Shown here: piece after piece, positions 8,551 to 18,458 of the stretch | Numbering within the stretch: the first letter of the stretch is position 1 | How the letters are laid out: every line of letters begins with the position of its first letter | Source: an uncultured Alphaproteobacteria bacterium | GTDB lineage: Bacteria; Pseudomonadota; Alphaproteobacteria; HIMB59 | DNA length: 48,807 bases | Direction of reading: 5' to 3' | Assembly: GCA_902527525.1 (NCBI GenBank) | Contig: CABZOW010000005.1 | Span: 1-48,807 of the forward strand | Position numbers and translations under genes: made by a program | Notes under the pieces: model-generated | What the model saw: the letters and a program-made list of their open reading frames with translations, nothing else | What the model was told of the DNA's origin: nothing | Databases searched by the model: none

Positions 8551-9369
8551 TTATATCAGTCTATCTAAATATTCCTCAAATTGAAACTCTCTTAAGTCGC
8601 TAATTCTTTCACCGTACCCTTCAAATACAACAGGTATGTCAAAATCATTTATTATAGTAAGAAGAGCTCCATATTTAGCATTGGAGTCGACCTTATTTAA
8701 AATAATTCCATCTAATTTTATATATTCGCGAAACCCTTCAATGATATGCTTGGATGCAAGTCCGGTATTAGCATCCAAAGTCAAAAAAGTTTGAATTAAA
8801 TTAAATTGATCAGATTTCTTTGATATTATATTTAAAACCTTTTTTAGTTCTGCCATTAAATTTTTATTGTTGTGTTGCCTTCCAGATGTATCAATAATCA
8901 CAACATCATTTTCTTTCATTTTATCAATACCTTGAAAAATGACGGCGGATGGGTCCTCCATATTATTACCCTTATGTATGGGTACTTCAAATTTTTTGGT
9001 AAAATGCTCAAGTTGATCTATAGCTGCTGCTCTGAATGTATCTGCTGCAATAACAGCAGGATTTAAGCCGTTTTTTTGAAATAGATTTATGAATTTGCCG
9101 ATGAATGTTGTTTTTCCTGATCCGTTGTTACCTGCAATTACATATAAGCTCTTACTTTGAGGAGAAAAACCACCAAATTTTTTTTCTGCGAATTTTGTCA
9201 GTAGCTCTTTTTTAATAACTTTTTTAATATCTTCTTCCTTTGATGTATTGTCTTTAATTTTTGAAATTATTAATTCAGCAAATTTTGGCTCAACACCATT
9301 TTCAAATAAAAGATCTTCTATTTCATCAACATTTAATTTTTTTTGAAAAATTTTTTTTAAAAAAAACAT
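8551..9369 (-). CDS. ftsY: Signal recognition particle receptor FtsY
   Basis: The SRP receptor GTPase that docks ribosome-SRP complexes at the membrane. The N-terminal helical N domain (residues 1-70) is followed by the G domain: VIAGNNGSGKTTFIGK (G1), DTFRAAAIDQLEHF, VIIDTSGRQHNNKNLM (G3) and GIILNKVDSNAKYG (TKxD-type G4). At 272 residues it has no acidic A domain, as in other minimal FtsY proteins. It overlaps mtaB by one base. Its partner Ffh is encoded divergently about 2.1 kb away. Confidence 0.96.
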   Translation of the reverse strand: MFFLKKIFQKKLNVDEIEDLLFENGVEPKFAELIISKIKDNTSKEEDIKKVIKKELLTKFAEKKFGGFSPQSKSLYVIAGNNGSGKTTFIGKFINLFQKNGLNPAVIAADTFRAAAIDQLEHFTKKFEVPIHKGNNMEDPSAVIFQGIDKMKENDVVIIDTSGRQHNNKNLMAELKKVLNIISKKSDQFNLIQTFLTLDANTGLASKHIIEGFREYIKLDGIILNKVDSNAKYGALLTIINDFDIPVVFEGYGERISDLREFQFEEYLDRLI

Positions 9370-10574
9370 TAAACTTTTACAATTTCACCAACCGGCACGC
9401 CAACTAATGGAACCTTATGTTTGATATAGTTTTGATCATATCCAACTGCTAATCCTAAATTTAATTCCTCAATAAGAACCTCTCTTGGTAAGGAAAGTTT
9501 AGATTTTACTTTTTTTAAAATTAATTCACCTAGTTCTCTTAAATGTTTTGCTCTTTTTTTAATAATTAATTTGGAAACCTGAGGCATTCTTGATGCGGGG
9601 GTATTGTTCTTGGGAGAAAAAGGAAATATATGAAGGTGAGATATTTCATTTTTTTTCAGTAGTCTGTATGTATTGTCAAACATTTCATCTGTTTCTGTAG
9701 GAAATCCAGCGATTATATCTGCACCAAATGAAACATCTTCTCTAATTTTTTTACAATGTTCAACAAATTCAAATACATCTTTTGAGTTATGTCTTCTTTT
9801 CATTCTTTTAAGTATCATATCATCTCCAGATTGAATACTGAGGTGAAGATGAGGCATTACTCTTCGATCCTTCAACACTTCATCAAATTGCTCATCAATC
9901 TCTACACAGTCTATTGAAGATAGACGTAGACGTTGTAATTTAGTTTTATCTAAAATATCTAAAATTAAATTGCTCATACTATATTGGTATTCAAAATCAC
10001 TCCCATAATCAGATATATCTACTCCTGTCAAAACTATTTCTTTGGCTCCGTTCTCGACAACTCTTTCAACTTCGTCAATTAAGTAAAAAGGATCAAAGCT
10101 CCTATTATTGCCTCTTCCAAAAGGAATAATACAAAACGTACATCTATGATTACAACCTTGTTGAATTACAAGGCTTTCTCTGATGCTAAGGTTGTTTATT
10201 TCTAAAGATGGGCGGATATCTTGAGGTGAGTCAAAGATGTCCTCTTTAAAATCAATTTGGGACTCTTCATTAGATAAAGATATCCAAGTTTCTGATTTTA
10301 GCTTACTGATATTATCAATAACTTTATCAACTTCACTCATTGATGAATATTTATCAGGTGATATTTGAGCGGCACACCCTGTCATAACAATTTTTTTATC
10401 AGGATTTTCTTTTTTAATTCTTCTAATAGTTTGTCTTACTTGTCTTTCAGTTTCATTTGTAACCGCACATGAATTTATAACAATTATATTTTTATTCTTA
10501 TTAGCTAATAATTCCTCAATTTTTTTTCCTTCAAAATTATTTAGACGACATCCAAAATTTACTACCCTAGACAT
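9369..10574 (-). CDS. mtaB: tRNA threonylcarbamoyladenosine methylthiotransferase MtaB
   Basis: A radical-SAM enzyme that converts t6A37 to ms2t6A37 in tRNAs. The N-terminal UPF0004 domain (VVNFGCRLNNFEG, NSCAVTNETERQVR, TGCAAQ) supplies three Cys for the auxiliary cluster. The radical-SAM motif is CNHRCTFCIIP near residue 139. Later blocks LTGVDISDYG, HLHLSIQSGDD and ADIIAGFPTETDE are typical. The N-terminus and GCRLN pattern separate it from MiaB (usually GCQMN). The 401 residues fit MtaB. It sits directly after dapF with no gap. Confidence 0.93.
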   Translation of the reverse strand: MSRVVNFGCRLNNFEGKKIEELLANKNKNIIVINSCAVTNETERQVRQTIRRIKKENPDKKIVMTGCAAQISPDKYSSMSEVDKVIDNISKLKSETWISLSNEESQIDFKEDIFDSPQDIRPSLEINNLSIRESLVIQQGCNHRCTFCIIPFGRGNNRSFDPFYLIDEVERVVENGAKEIVLTGVDISDYGSDFEYQYSMSNLILDILDKTKLQRLRLSSIDCVEIDEQFDEVLKDRRVMPHLHLSIQSGDDMILKRMKRRHNSKDVFEFVEHCKKIREDVSFGADIIAGFPTETDEMFDNTYRLLKKNEISHLHIFPFSPKNNTPASRMPQVSKLIIKKRAKHLRELGELILKKVKSKLSLPREVLIEELNLGLAVGYDQNYIKHKVPLVGVPVGEIVKV

Positions 10575-11387
10575 TTATATATTAATGGTTGATTTATAAA
10601 CTAATTCAGCTGGACCTTGAAGATATACTATCTTATCTTGAATTTCTGTTTTTAATCTTGATTGTTCTGTAATTACTTCAATTTTAGAGGATACAATATC
10701 ATTATAGTTTAAAACAAATGCTGTTGCACACGTACCTGAACCACAGGCAAGTGTATGCCCGCCACCTCTTTCCCAAAATAATACTTTGACACTAGATTTA
10801 TTGATTACCTGAACAAAAGTAATATTTGCCTGATCAGGGAAAATTTTATTTTTTACAAGCAAAGGTCCTAGATGATTTAATTTAATTGATACTAAATTTT
10901 TAACTAACACCACACAATGGGGATTGCCAATATTTGCTGTCATTATTTTTACTAATCCAGGTATTTTAATACCTTTAATATGAATAGCTTGGGTGTCCAT
11001 TTTTTTTGATAAAGGTATTTTTTGCCAATCTAAAGTTACTTCTCCAACATTGATTTTGTATTCTTTTTTAGTTTTTTTGCCGTGATGTATAAATTTATGA
11101 CTTTTGATAATTACGTTTTTAATTTTCTTTTCTTCAACTAAAAATTTATAGACACAACGCAGCCCATTTCCACAATTTTTTCCAAGTGAGCCATCTGAAT
11201 TATAAAAAGCAACTTGATGGTATGCTCCAACTTTTTTCAATAAAATCAATTGATCACAGCCTATGCCAAATTGTCTGTCACATAGTTTTTTTATAATTTT
11301 TTTTGATTTTCTAATTAAATCAACGTTTTTATCTATTATTACAAAGTCATTTCCCGCCCCATGAGCTTTCATAAAAGGTATTTTCAT
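10575..11387 (-). CDS. dapF: Diaminopimelate epimerase
   Basis: Interconverts LL- and meso-diaminopimelate for lysine and peptidoglycan synthesis. The catalytic Cys pair is in NCGNGLRC (about residue 72) and ACGSGTCAT (about 216). The N-terminal MKAHGAGNDFVIID and the ANIGNPHCV block are diagnostic. The first motif reads KNCGNGLRC where many alphaproteobacteria have ACGNGTRC; both keep the Cys. Start of the minus-strand operon, divergent from ffh. Confidence 0.96.
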   Translation of the reverse strand: MKIPFMKAHGAGNDFVIIDKNVDLIRKSKKIIKKLCDRQFGIGCDQLILLKKVGAYHQVAFYNSDGSLGKNCGNGLRCVYKFLVEEKKIKNVIIKSHKFIHHGKKTKKEYKINVGEVTLDWQKIPLSKKMDTQAIHIKGIKIPGLVKIMTANIGNPHCVVLVKNLVSIKLNHLGPLLVKNKIFPDQANITFVQVINKSSVKVLFWERGGGHTLACGSGTCATAFVLNYNDIVSSKIEVITEQSRLKTEIQDKIVYLQGPAELVYKSTINI

Positions 11388-11436
11388 AGACCCGCTATAG
11401 TGATATAAAAACTTAACTTAATAAAGAAAAAATTAG

Positions 11437-11469
11437 TCGGCCGATGAGTATCATTCGCCGATTTTTTTT
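11437..11469 (+). terminator. Hairpin plus T8 tract in the ffh leader
   Basis: TCGGC and GCCGA arms enclose an imperfect inner stem with a GTA loop (11437-11461), followed at once by eight T on the plus strand. This has the form of an intrinsic terminator. It stands only 9 bases before the ffh start, with no plus-strand gene upstream for it to terminate (dapF is divergent). An attenuator, a short leader RNA or a 5'-end stabilising hairpin are all possible. Confidence 0.6.
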
Positions 11470-11478
11470 ATTTTTTAG

Positions 11479-12831
11479 ATGCTAGAAAATATAACAAATA
11501 AAATAACTGGAATTTTTCAAGACCTCTCAAATAAAGGAGCCATTACTGAAAAAGATTTAGAGTTAACTTTACGCGAGGTGAGAGTAGCTCTATTAGAAGC
11601 AGATGTTTCTCTAAGAGTATCTAAAGATTTAATTAAAAAAATTCAAGACAAAGCGCTTGGCCAAAAAGTAATTGAAAATGTTCAGCCAGGACAACAAATT
11701 ATTAAAATTGTTAGCGATGAGCTTACAGAAATTCTTGGCACACAAAGCAGTGAACTAAATTTTAAAAATAAACCCTCAATTTTTTTAATGTGTGGTTTGC
11801 AGGGTGCAGGTAAAACAACATCGATAGCGAAGCTTGCCCATTACTGTCAAAATTCTCTCAATAAATCTGTAGCACTAGTATCAACAGACTTAAGAAGACC
11901 CGCAGCGATTGAACAACTACGCATTTTATCTCAGAAAAATAATATTCAATTTATTGAACCAGCTAACCAAAATATAAAAGATATTGTCAATAATGCAATG
12001 GAACAAAGCAATAAACTTTTATCAGATATTCTTATAATCGATACCTCTGGCCGGATCAGTACGGATGAGGAATTACTTTTAGAACTAAAAACTATTCACG
12101 ATATCGCAAAACCACAAGAAAACTTACTTGTATTAGACTCTATGATGGGCCAGCAAGCACTAAGTGTTGTAGAGTCTTTTAACTCCACTGCCCCTCTTAC
12201 GGGATTTATCTTAACAAGACTGGATGCAGACCCAAGGGGAGGAGTTGCCCTCTCAGCAAAATATCAAACAGGTTTGCCTATTCGTTTCTTTGGATCTGGT
12301 GAAAACATTCAAGATTTTGAAGTTTTCCACCCAGAAAGAATTGCTTCAAGAATACTTGGCATGGGAGACGTTGTATCACTAGTTGAAAAGGCACAGAAAG
12401 ACTTTGATGAAAAAGAAATGGAAAGTCTGCAGTCCCAGATGTTGAGTGGGAAATTTAATATGAATGATCTTTTGAAACAATTTTCACAAATGAAAAAGAT
12501 GGGAGGTATGTCTGGACTGATGTCACATATGCCAGGTGTAAGCAAAATTAAAAATATGATGGAAAGTGGAGATTTTGACGATAAAGTTATAGATCATCAA
12601 ATAGCAATTATTTGTTCAATGACTAAAGATGAAAGAGTTGACCCCGACTTACTAAAAGCCTCAAGAAAAAGAAGAATAGCAACTGGGTCTGGAAGACAAG
12701 TACATGAAGTCAATAGGCTTCTCAAACAATTTGAGCAAACTAAAAAACTTATGAAACAAGCTCAAAAACCAGGTTTTGCAAATAAAATTAAAAGTTTATT
12801 AGGCGGAAACCAAATGCCAACGATTGATTAA
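11479..12831 (+). CDS. ffh: Signal recognition particle protein Ffh
   Basis: The SRP54 GTPase that binds signal sequences on the ribosome. The N domain is LREVRVALLEADVSLRV; the G domain has CGLQGAGKTTSIAKLA (G1), DLRRPAAIEQL, IIDTSGRISTDEELL and TRLDADPRGGVAL. The methionine-rich M domain (residues 300-450) contains MGGMSGLMSHMPG and the RNA-binding SRKRRIATGSGR. At 450 residues it is complete. First gene of ffh-rpsP-rimM-trmD-rplS. The 4.5S RNA is not visible in the window. Confidence 0.97.
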   Translation: MLENITNKITGIFQDLSNKGAITEKDLELTLREVRVALLEADVSLRVSKDLIKKIQDKALGQKVIENVQPGQQIIKIVSDELTEILGTQSSELNFKNKPSIFLMCGLQGAGKTTSIAKLAHYCQNSLNKSVALVSTDLRRPAAIEQLRILSQKNNIQFIEPANQNIKDIVNNAMEQSNKLLSDILIIDTSGRISTDEELLLELKTIHDIAKPQENLLVLDSMMGQQALSVVESFNSTAPLTGFILTRLDADPRGGVALSAKYQTGLPIRFFGSGENIQDFEVFHPERIASRILGMGDVVSLVEKAQKDFDEKEMESLQSQMLSGKFNMNDLLKQFSQMKKMGGMSGLMSHMPGVSKIKNMMESGDFDDKVIDHQIAIICSMTKDERVDPDLLKASRKRRIATGSGRQVHEVNRLLKQFEQTKKLMKQAQKPGFANKIKSLLGGNQMPTID

Positions 12832-12849
12832 ATTAAGAAGGGAGAGATC

Positions 12850-13461
12850 ATGGCGACTAAAATAAGACTAGCAAGAGGGGGTTCAAAGAAAAGACCTTTT
12901 TACAGAATAGTGGTGGCTGATGAAAGAGCACCTAGAGATGGTAATTTCATTGAAAAAATAGGTAACTTTAATCCAATGGTGCCGAAGGACCACAAAGAGA
13001 GAGTTATGCTAAGCAAAGAAAGAGCTGAGCACTGGTTAAAAGTAGGAGCATTACCAACAGAAAGAGTTCAAAAAATTCTTTTTGAATTAGGAATGATGGA
13101 AGCCCCAAAAATAACTGAGAAGACGAAAAAACATTTACCAAAGGCAAAAGCTCAGGAAAGAGTTAAGTCTAAAGAAGAAGCGGCATTAAAAGCAGCTGAG
13201 GATGCAAAAGCTGCTGAAGAAGCGTCAAAAGTAGAAGCAGAAAAACCTGCTGAAGAGACATCCACTGCAGATGAGCAACCCCCTGTTGAAGAAGCTGCAA
13301 CTGAAAAACCAGCTGAACAAGAGGTAAAATCAGAAGAAATACCAGAGCCTGGGGAGAAGAAAGAAGAAGCCCCTGTAATGGAAGAACCTAAAGCAGAGGA
13401 GTTTTCAACCGAGGCTGCTGAAGACAAAACTGACGATAATAAAGAGAAACCTAAAGAATAA
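12850..13461 (+). CDS. rpsP: 30S ribosomal protein S16 with long acidic tail
   Basis: The S16 core is at residues 1-85 ([47 protein letters not shown]). The total of 203 residues is more than twice the bare S16 fold. From about residue 105 the protein is a low-complexity Ala/Glu/Lys/Pro tail ([20 protein letters not shown]). Alphaproteobacterial S16 proteins often have shorter tails of this type. A good Shine-Dalgarno sequence (GGGAGAG) precedes the ATG. Confidence 0.95.
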   Translation: MATKIRLARGGSKKRPFYRIVVADERAPRDGNFIEKIGNFNPMVPKDHKERVMLSKERAEHWLKVGALPTERVQKILFELGMMEAPKITEKTKKHLPKAKAQERVKSKEEAALKAAEDAKAAEEASKVEAEKPAEETSTADEQPPVEEAATEKPAEQEVKSEEIPEPGEKKEEAPVMEEPKAEEFSTEAAEDKTDDNKEKPKE

Positions 13462-13468
13462 TTTTCTT

Positions 13469-13966
13469 GTGACTTCCTTTAACAAAAATTTCATACAAGT
13501 TGGCGTAATTGGCAGACCCAAAGGAACTAAGGGTCTGCTAAGGTTTCACAGTTTTTTAAATGATGATCGTGATGTAAATCAGTTTAAAGAATTTTATTTA
13601 GACGACGAAAAAATTATTGAATTAAAACTCGTCTCTTTCGATAAAAAAAGCCCACTTATAACAATTAATGAGATAAACAATAGGAAGGATATTGAAAAGT
13701 TTGTTAATGAAAAAATTTTTTTAAAAAAAGAACAATTATCACCTGTAAAAGATAATGAATATTACTTTCATGATTTAGAGGGATTAGATGTAATGGATAA
13801 TAAAGACCAGAAAGTAGGTGAAGTATCTTCAGTCGTGAATTTTGGAGCAGGAGACTTACTGGAAATATATTTTACGAAGAGTATGAAAAAAGAATTTTTT
13901 AGATTTACAGAACAAAATTTTCCTTTGGTAAATATCAAAGAAAAAAAAATAATAATTAAAAATTAA
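13469..13966 (+). CDS. rimM: 16S rRNA processing protein RimM
   Basis: A 30S assembly factor that binds S19 and helps mature the 16S 3' domain. The GTG start at 13469 leaves a 7-base gap after rpsP. The N-terminal RimM domain is FIQVGVIGRPKGTKGLLRFHSF. The PRC-barrel part is YYFHDLEGLDV ... VGEVSSVVNFGAGDLLEI, with a C-terminal FPLVNIKEKKI. The 165 residues are normal. Overlaps trmD by one base (TAATG). Confidence 0.94.
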   Translation: MTSFNKNFIQVGVIGRPKGTKGLLRFHSFLNDDRDVNQFKEFYLDDEKIIELKLVSFDKKSPLITINEINNRKDIEKFVNEKIFLKKEQLSPVKDNEYYFHDLEGLDVMDNKDQKVGEVSSVVNFGAGDLLEIYFTKSMKKEFFRFTEQNFPLVNIKEKKIIIKN

Positions 13967-14691
13967 TGATCACATTTAATATCCTCACTTTATTCCCAGA
14001 GGCTTTCCCTGGTATTTTACAACATGGTTTGCTAGGCAAGGCTCTTTTAAAAAATCATTTTAAAATCAATACTATCAACATAAGAGACTATAGTGATCTG
14101 TCTGCTAACTCTGTAGATGATAAACCATTTAGCGGCGGCGCAGGGATGATTTTAAGACCAGATATAATTTCAAAAGCTATTGAGGCAAACTTTAATAATG
14201 ACGAGCTAGATACCTTTACAAAGATTTGTTTTTCTGCCAAAGGCAAAAATTTTTCTCAAAACGATTTAATTCAAAATAAGTTAAATCAAAATTTTATTTT
14301 ATTAAATGGTAGGTATGAGGGAATAGACCAAAGGGTGATTGACTATTATGAATTTCAAGAGATATCAGTAAGTGATGTCATTTTAAATGGAGGGGAAGTG
14401 GCATCGTTGTTGTTTATTGAGGCATTTATGAGATTACAACCTGGTGTCTTGGGTAACGAAGATACTCACTCTAATGAGTCTTTTCAAAATGAACTAGTTG
14501 AACACGATCAATTTACAAGACCAAACCCATGGGTAGCTCCTGACCATACAGACATAGAAGTCCCAGCTGTTCTTTTAAGTGGTAATCATGCGGATATAGA
14601 TTTATGGAAACACCAGAATTCCATGGAAAATACTGAAAAAAATAGGCCAGATTTATTTAAAAAGTATTTAAAAAAAAACAAAAATGATTAG
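13966..14691 (+). CDS. trmD: tRNA (guanine-N1)-methyltransferase TrmD
   Basis: Makes m1G37 in tRNAs to prevent frameshifting. SPOUT trefoil-knot features are NILTLFPEAFPGIL at the N-terminus, the KPFSGGAGMILRPD loop, LLNGRYEGIDQRVID, and SDVILNGGEVASLL. The C-terminal part includes the catalytic-loop region (EDTHSNESFQN) and LLSGNHADIDLWKHQ. The 241 residues are complete. Confidence 0.97.
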   Translation: MITFNILTLFPEAFPGILQHGLLGKALLKNHFKINTINIRDYSDLSANSVDDKPFSGGAGMILRPDIISKAIEANFNNDELDTFTKICFSAKGKNFSQNDLIQNKLNQNFILLNGRYEGIDQRVIDYYEFQEISVSDVILNGGEVASLLFIEAFMRLQPGVLGNEDTHSNESFQNELVEHDQFTRPNPWVAPDHTDIEVPAVLLSGNHADIDLWKHQNSMENTEKNRPDLFKKYLKKNKND

Positions 14692-14741
14692 AATATGGCG
14701 CTCTAACACCACCCACAAATTAGTATTGGATGGAGCATACA

Positions 14742-15341
14742 ATGAATGAAATAATTAAAAATTACGAACAATCACAAATACAGCAAATTTTAAAAAGCTC
14801 AAAAGTCTCAGATTTCGCACCCGGTGACACAGTAAAAGTAAATGTAAAAATTAAAGAGGGAAACAAAGAAAGAGTTCAGGCATTCCAAGGCGTATGTATC
14901 GGTAAAAAAAATAATGGCCTTAACTCATCTTTCACTGTTAGAAAAATTTCTAGTGGTGAGGGAGTAGAGAGAGTTTTTCCACTTTACAGTAACGTTATTG
15001 ACTCAATTGAACGTATCAAAGTTGGAGATGTCAGAAGAGCAAAGTTATATTACCTCAGAGGCCTATCTGGTAAAAAAGCAAGAATAGCCGAGAGAACAGA
15101 TGGTCGAGTATATGATGATAAACAATATGTATCTTCAATAGAAGATGTCAAAGAAGTTACAGAAGAACAAATTGAAGAAAAAAAATCTGAAACCCCTGTA
15201 ACTGAAGAGGCACCTGTAGAAGCTGCTAAAGAAACCAAAACAGAGGCAGCACCTCCTCAAGAAGACTCTAAACCTAAAGAGGAGCTAAAAGAAGAGATAC
15301 CTGCTGAAAAAAAAGTAGAAGAGGCTGAAACTAAAAGCTAA
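14742..15341 (+). CDS. rplS: 50S ribosomal protein L19 with long acidic tail
   Basis: L19 lies at the 30S-50S interface. I place the start at 14742 ([18 protein letters not shown]), because GGAG sits 6 bases upstream of that ATG; the ORF-track start at 14730 overlaps this ribosome-binding site. Core motifs are [48 protein letters not shown] and [18 protein letters not shown]. From about residue 130 a Glu/Lys/Ala/Pro tail ([20 protein letters not shown]) extends the protein to 199 residues, versus about 115-130 for the core. A similar tail is on S16 in the same operon. Confidence 0.95.
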   Translation: MNEIIKNYEQSQIQQILKSSKVSDFAPGDTVKVNVKIKEGNKERVQAFQGVCIGKKNNGLNSSFTVRKISSGEGVERVFPLYSNVIDSIERIKVGDVRRAKLYYLRGLSGKKARIAERTDGRVYDDKQYVSSIEDVKEVTEEQIEEKKSETPVTEEAPVEAAKETKTEAAPPQEDSKPKEELKEEIPAEKKVEEAETKS

Positions 15342-15354
15342 GTTAAGTAGTATC

Positions 15355-16764
15355 TTGAGCAACCAAGGCCCAAAAACACTTTTTGACAAAATTTGGTCTG
15401 AGCATCTCGTCGGTCAAAGAGAAGACGGAACAAGTCTTTTATATATTGATCGTCATTTAGTCCATGAAGTAACCAGTCCCCAAGCCTTTGAAGGATTAAA
15501 AATCTCTAATCGTCCTGTACATCGACCAGAAGCGACCATAGCTGTTGCAGACCATAATGTTCCTACAATAAATAGACAAAATATTGAGGATCCACAAAGT
15601 AAAATACAAGTTGAAACTTTAGCAAAAAATACCAAAGAACATGGAATTCAATATTTTGATTTAATGGATCAGAGACAGGGTATTGTTCATATTATTGGAC
15701 CAGAGCAAGGGATTACCCAACCTGGAATGACAATAGTTTGTGGGGATAGCCACACCTCTACCCATGGAGCATTTGGGGCACTCGCTTTTGGTATTGGCAC
15801 AAGTGAAGTAGAACACGTATTAGCTACACAAACAATAGTTCAAAACCCCGCTAAAAACATGAGAATATCAGTAAATGGCGACCTTCCTTTTGGCGTCAAT
15901 TCGAAGGATTTAATCCTATATATAATCGGAGAGATTGGAACAGCGGGTGGAACTGGACATGTAATCGAGTATGCCGGATCCTCTATTATGGGACTCTCTA
16001 TGGAGGGAAGAATGACCATATGTAATATGAGTATTGAAGCCGGAGCACGAGCTGGTTTAATCAGCCCTGATCAAACAACTTTCAACTATATTAAAGGGAG
16101 ACCTTATGCACCTGGTGCTGATCATTGGGATCAAGCAGTGGAATACTGGTCATCTCTCCCATCAGATAATGATGCTAACTATGATCATGAAATTGTTATT
16201 GATAGCTCCGAGATCGACCCAATGGTGACGTGGGGCACTAGTCCCGAAGATGTTGTATCTGTAAAAGGATTGGTACCAAACCCAAGTAGTGCTCAAACAG
16301 AAAATAAAAAGAAAAGTATTGAGAGATCCCTTGAATACATGGGTCTTAAACCTGGAACAAAAATAACAGACATAAAATTAGATAAAATATTTATTGGTTC
16401 ATGTACCAATGGTCGAATTGAGGATCTAAGAAAAGTTGCTTCTATTGTTAAGGATAAAAAAATCGCTTCACATGTTCAAGCTATGATAGTCCCAGGATCA
16501 GGTTTGGTTAAAAAACAAGCAGAAGAAGAAGGATTAGATATAATTTTAAAAGATGCTGGTTTTGAATGGAGAGAGGCTGGATGCTCTATGTGTCTTGGTA
16601 TGAATCCTGATCAATTAAAACCTGGCGAAAGATGTGCCTCAACTTCTAATAGAAATTTTGAAGGTCGGCAAGGTCGAGGTGGAAGAACTCATTTAATGAG
16701 CCCAGAACTTGCGGCAGCTTCTGCTATTACTGGGAACATTTCAGATATAAGAGATTTCACTTAA
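15355..16764 (+). CDS. leuC: 3-isopropylmalate dehydratase large subunit
   Basis: Isomerises 2- to 3-isopropylmalate in leucine synthesis, together with LeuD. The TTG start ([14 protein letters not shown]) is the only reasonable one, 13 bases after rplS. [4Fe-4S] ligand cysteines are in [15 protein letters not shown] and [11 protein letters not shown]. Aconitase-superfamily blocks include [22 protein letters not shown] and [20 protein letters not shown]. The 469 residues match LeuC. Confidence 0.97.
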   Translation: MSNQGPKTLFDKIWSEHLVGQREDGTSLLYIDRHLVHEVTSPQAFEGLKISNRPVHRPEATIAVADHNVPTINRQNIEDPQSKIQVETLAKNTKEHGIQYFDLMDQRQGIVHIIGPEQGITQPGMTIVCGDSHTSTHGAFGALAFGIGTSEVEHVLATQTIVQNPAKNMRISVNGDLPFGVNSKDLILYIIGEIGTAGGTGHVIEYAGSSIMGLSMEGRMTICNMSIEAGARAGLISPDQTTFNYIKGRPYAPGADHWDQAVEYWSSLPSDNDANYDHEIVIDSSEIDPMVTWGTSPEDVVSVKGLVPNPSSAQTENKKKSIERSLEYMGLKPGTKITDIKLDKIFIGSCTNGRIEDLRKVASIVKDKKIASHVQAMIVPGSGLVKKQAEEEGLDIILKDAGFEWREAGCSMCLGMNPDQLKPGERCASTSNRNFEGRQGRGGRTHLMSPELAAASAITGNISDIRDFT

Positions 16765-16765
16765 G

Positions 16766-17374
16766 ATGGATAAGTTTAATTCTTTAAAAGGGATCGCAGC
16801 CCCTTTACCAATCGTAAATATCGATACAGATATGATCATCCCAAAGCAATTTCTTAAGACTATAAAAAGAACTGGCCTTGGAGTTAGCTTATTTTATGAG
16901 ATGAGATATGATAATGATGGAAATTTAATTAAGGATTTCGTATTAAACACATCACCTTTTGATCAATCTAAAATATTAGTAGCAGGGGATAATTTTGGAT
17001 GTGGCTCTAGTCGAGAACACGCCCCTTGGTCTCTTAAAGATTTCGGAATTAAGTGTGTAATTTCAACTAGTTTTGCTGATATTTTTTATAATAATTGCTT
17101 TCAAAATGGAATTTTACCGATTGTTGTCAGTCCTGACCAACTTGATCAATTAATGATGGCAGCTAAAAATCAAATAGAGTTCAACATCGATCTCCCAGAG
17201 CAAACTGTTAAAGCGGGCAATCATTCAATTAATTTTGAAATAGAAGAATATAGAAAAGATAGACTTTTGCAGGGATTAGATGACATAGGAATTACTCTTG
17301 GATACCAAGACAAAATTAGCGCTTATGAAGAAGAGAAAAAAAATAAAAAACCTTGGTTATTCAAGGACAATTAA
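16766..17374 (+). CDS. leuD: 3-isopropylmalate dehydratase small subunit
   Basis: The swivel-domain subunit of isopropylmalate isomerase. Motifs are [20 protein letters not shown] near the N-terminus and [21 protein letters not shown], the substrate-binding loop. The 202 residues are normal for the proteobacterial type. One base separates it from leuC, and leuB starts immediately after its stop. Confidence 0.97.
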   Translation: MDKFNSLKGIAAPLPIVNIDTDMIIPKQFLKTIKRTGLGVSLFYEMRYDNDGNLIKDFVLNTSPFDQSKILVAGDNFGCGSSREHAPWSLKDFGIKCVISTSFADIFYNNCFQNGILPIVVSPDQLDQLMMAAKNQIEFNIDLPEQTVKAGNHSINFEIEEYRKDRLLQGLDDIGITLGYQDKISAYEEEKKNKKPWLFKDN

Positions 17375-18457
17375 ATGAGCTCTAAAATTTTAGTTTTACC
17401 TGGTGACGGGATAGGCGTGGAAGTTGCAGATCAAACAATCCGAGTTATTGAAAAATTAAATGAACAAGGTCTTGATGCTATTTATGAAAAAGATTTAGTT
17501 GGAGGGGCCTCTTATGATGTCAACGGTGAACCTTTAACAGAGGCTGTCTTAGAGAAAGCAAAAAACTCTGATGCTATCTTATTGGGAGCAGTTGGTGGAT
17601 CTAAGTGGGATAATGTAGAAAGATCAAAGAGACCTGAAGCCGGACTATTAGGTTTGAGGAAAGAGTTAGAACTTTTTGCAAATTTGAGACCTGCCCTTGT
17701 TTTTGATGCACTTGTTGATGCTTCAACTTTAAAAAATGATGTAGTTAATAATTTAGATATAATGATAGTAAGAGAATTAACTGGGGGTGTATATTTCGGT
17801 CAACCTCGAGGAATTGAGGATACATCAAATGGTAAAAAAGCGATCGACACACAAGTCTACCATGACTATGAAATTGATAGAATTGCCAGAGTCGCCTTTG
17901 ATTTAGCTAGTAAAAGAAATAATAAAGTTACTTCTGTTGAAAAGGCTAACGTTATGGAAACAGGTGTTCTTTGGAGAGAGGTTGTTAAACAGACTCATAA
18001 AGATTTTTCTGATATTACCCTAGAAAATATGTTAGCCGATAACTGCGCCATGCAGTTAGTAAGAAACCCAAAACAATTTGATGTAATAGTTACAGATAAC
18101 CTTTTTGGTGATCTTCTTAGTGACTGTGCTGCCATGTTAACTGGTTCACTGGGGATGTTACCATCAGCATCATTAGGTGCAAAAAAAAATGGAAAAAGGC
18201 ATGGTCTTTTCGAACCCGTTCATGGAAGTGCTCCAGATATTGCCGGCCAAGATAAAGCTAACCCTATTGCTACTATTTTAAGTTTATCAATGATGTTGAA
18301 ATATAACCTTAATAAACCTGAATTATCGAATAAACTAGAAAATGCAGTTCAACAAATCCTCTCTGAGGGTTTTAGAACGGGAGATATTTACACAGATGAA
18401 AACCAAACACTTGTTTCTTGCTCTAAAATGGGTGATTTAATTATAGAAAGAATTTAA
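17375..18457 (+). CDS. leuB: 3-isopropylmalate dehydrogenase
   Basis: NAD-dependent oxidative decarboxylation of 3-isopropylmalate to 2-oxoisocaproate. Motifs are LPGDGIGVEV, LLGAVGGSKWDN, RELTGGVYFGQPRG, the metal-binding DNLFGDLLSDCAAMLTGSLG and EPVHGSAPDIAGQDKANP. The 360 residues are standard. An A9 tract in GAKKNG is intact, a useful contrast with the frameshifts in mdh and sucA. Confidence 0.97.
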   Translation: MSSKILVLPGDGIGVEVADQTIRVIEKLNEQGLDAIYEKDLVGGASYDVNGEPLTEAVLEKAKNSDAILLGAVGGSKWDNVERSKRPEAGLLGLRKELELFANLRPALVFDALVDASTLKNDVVNNLDIMIVRELTGGVYFGQPRGIEDTSNGKKAIDTQVYHDYEIDRIARVAFDLASKRNNKVTSVEKANVMETGVLWREVVKQTHKDFSDITLENMLADNCAMQLVRNPKQFDVIVTDNLFGDLLSDCAAMLTGSLGMLPSASLGAKKNGKRHGLFEPVHGSAPDIAGQDKANPIATILSLSMMLKYNLNKPELSNKLENAVQQILSEGFRTGDIYTDENQTLVSCSKMGDLIIERI

Positions 18458-18458
18458 C

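Noticed and set aside
13152-13427. Ser/Ala-rich 91-residue ORF opposite rpsP
   Set aside because: Antisense shadow of the low-complexity S16 tail.
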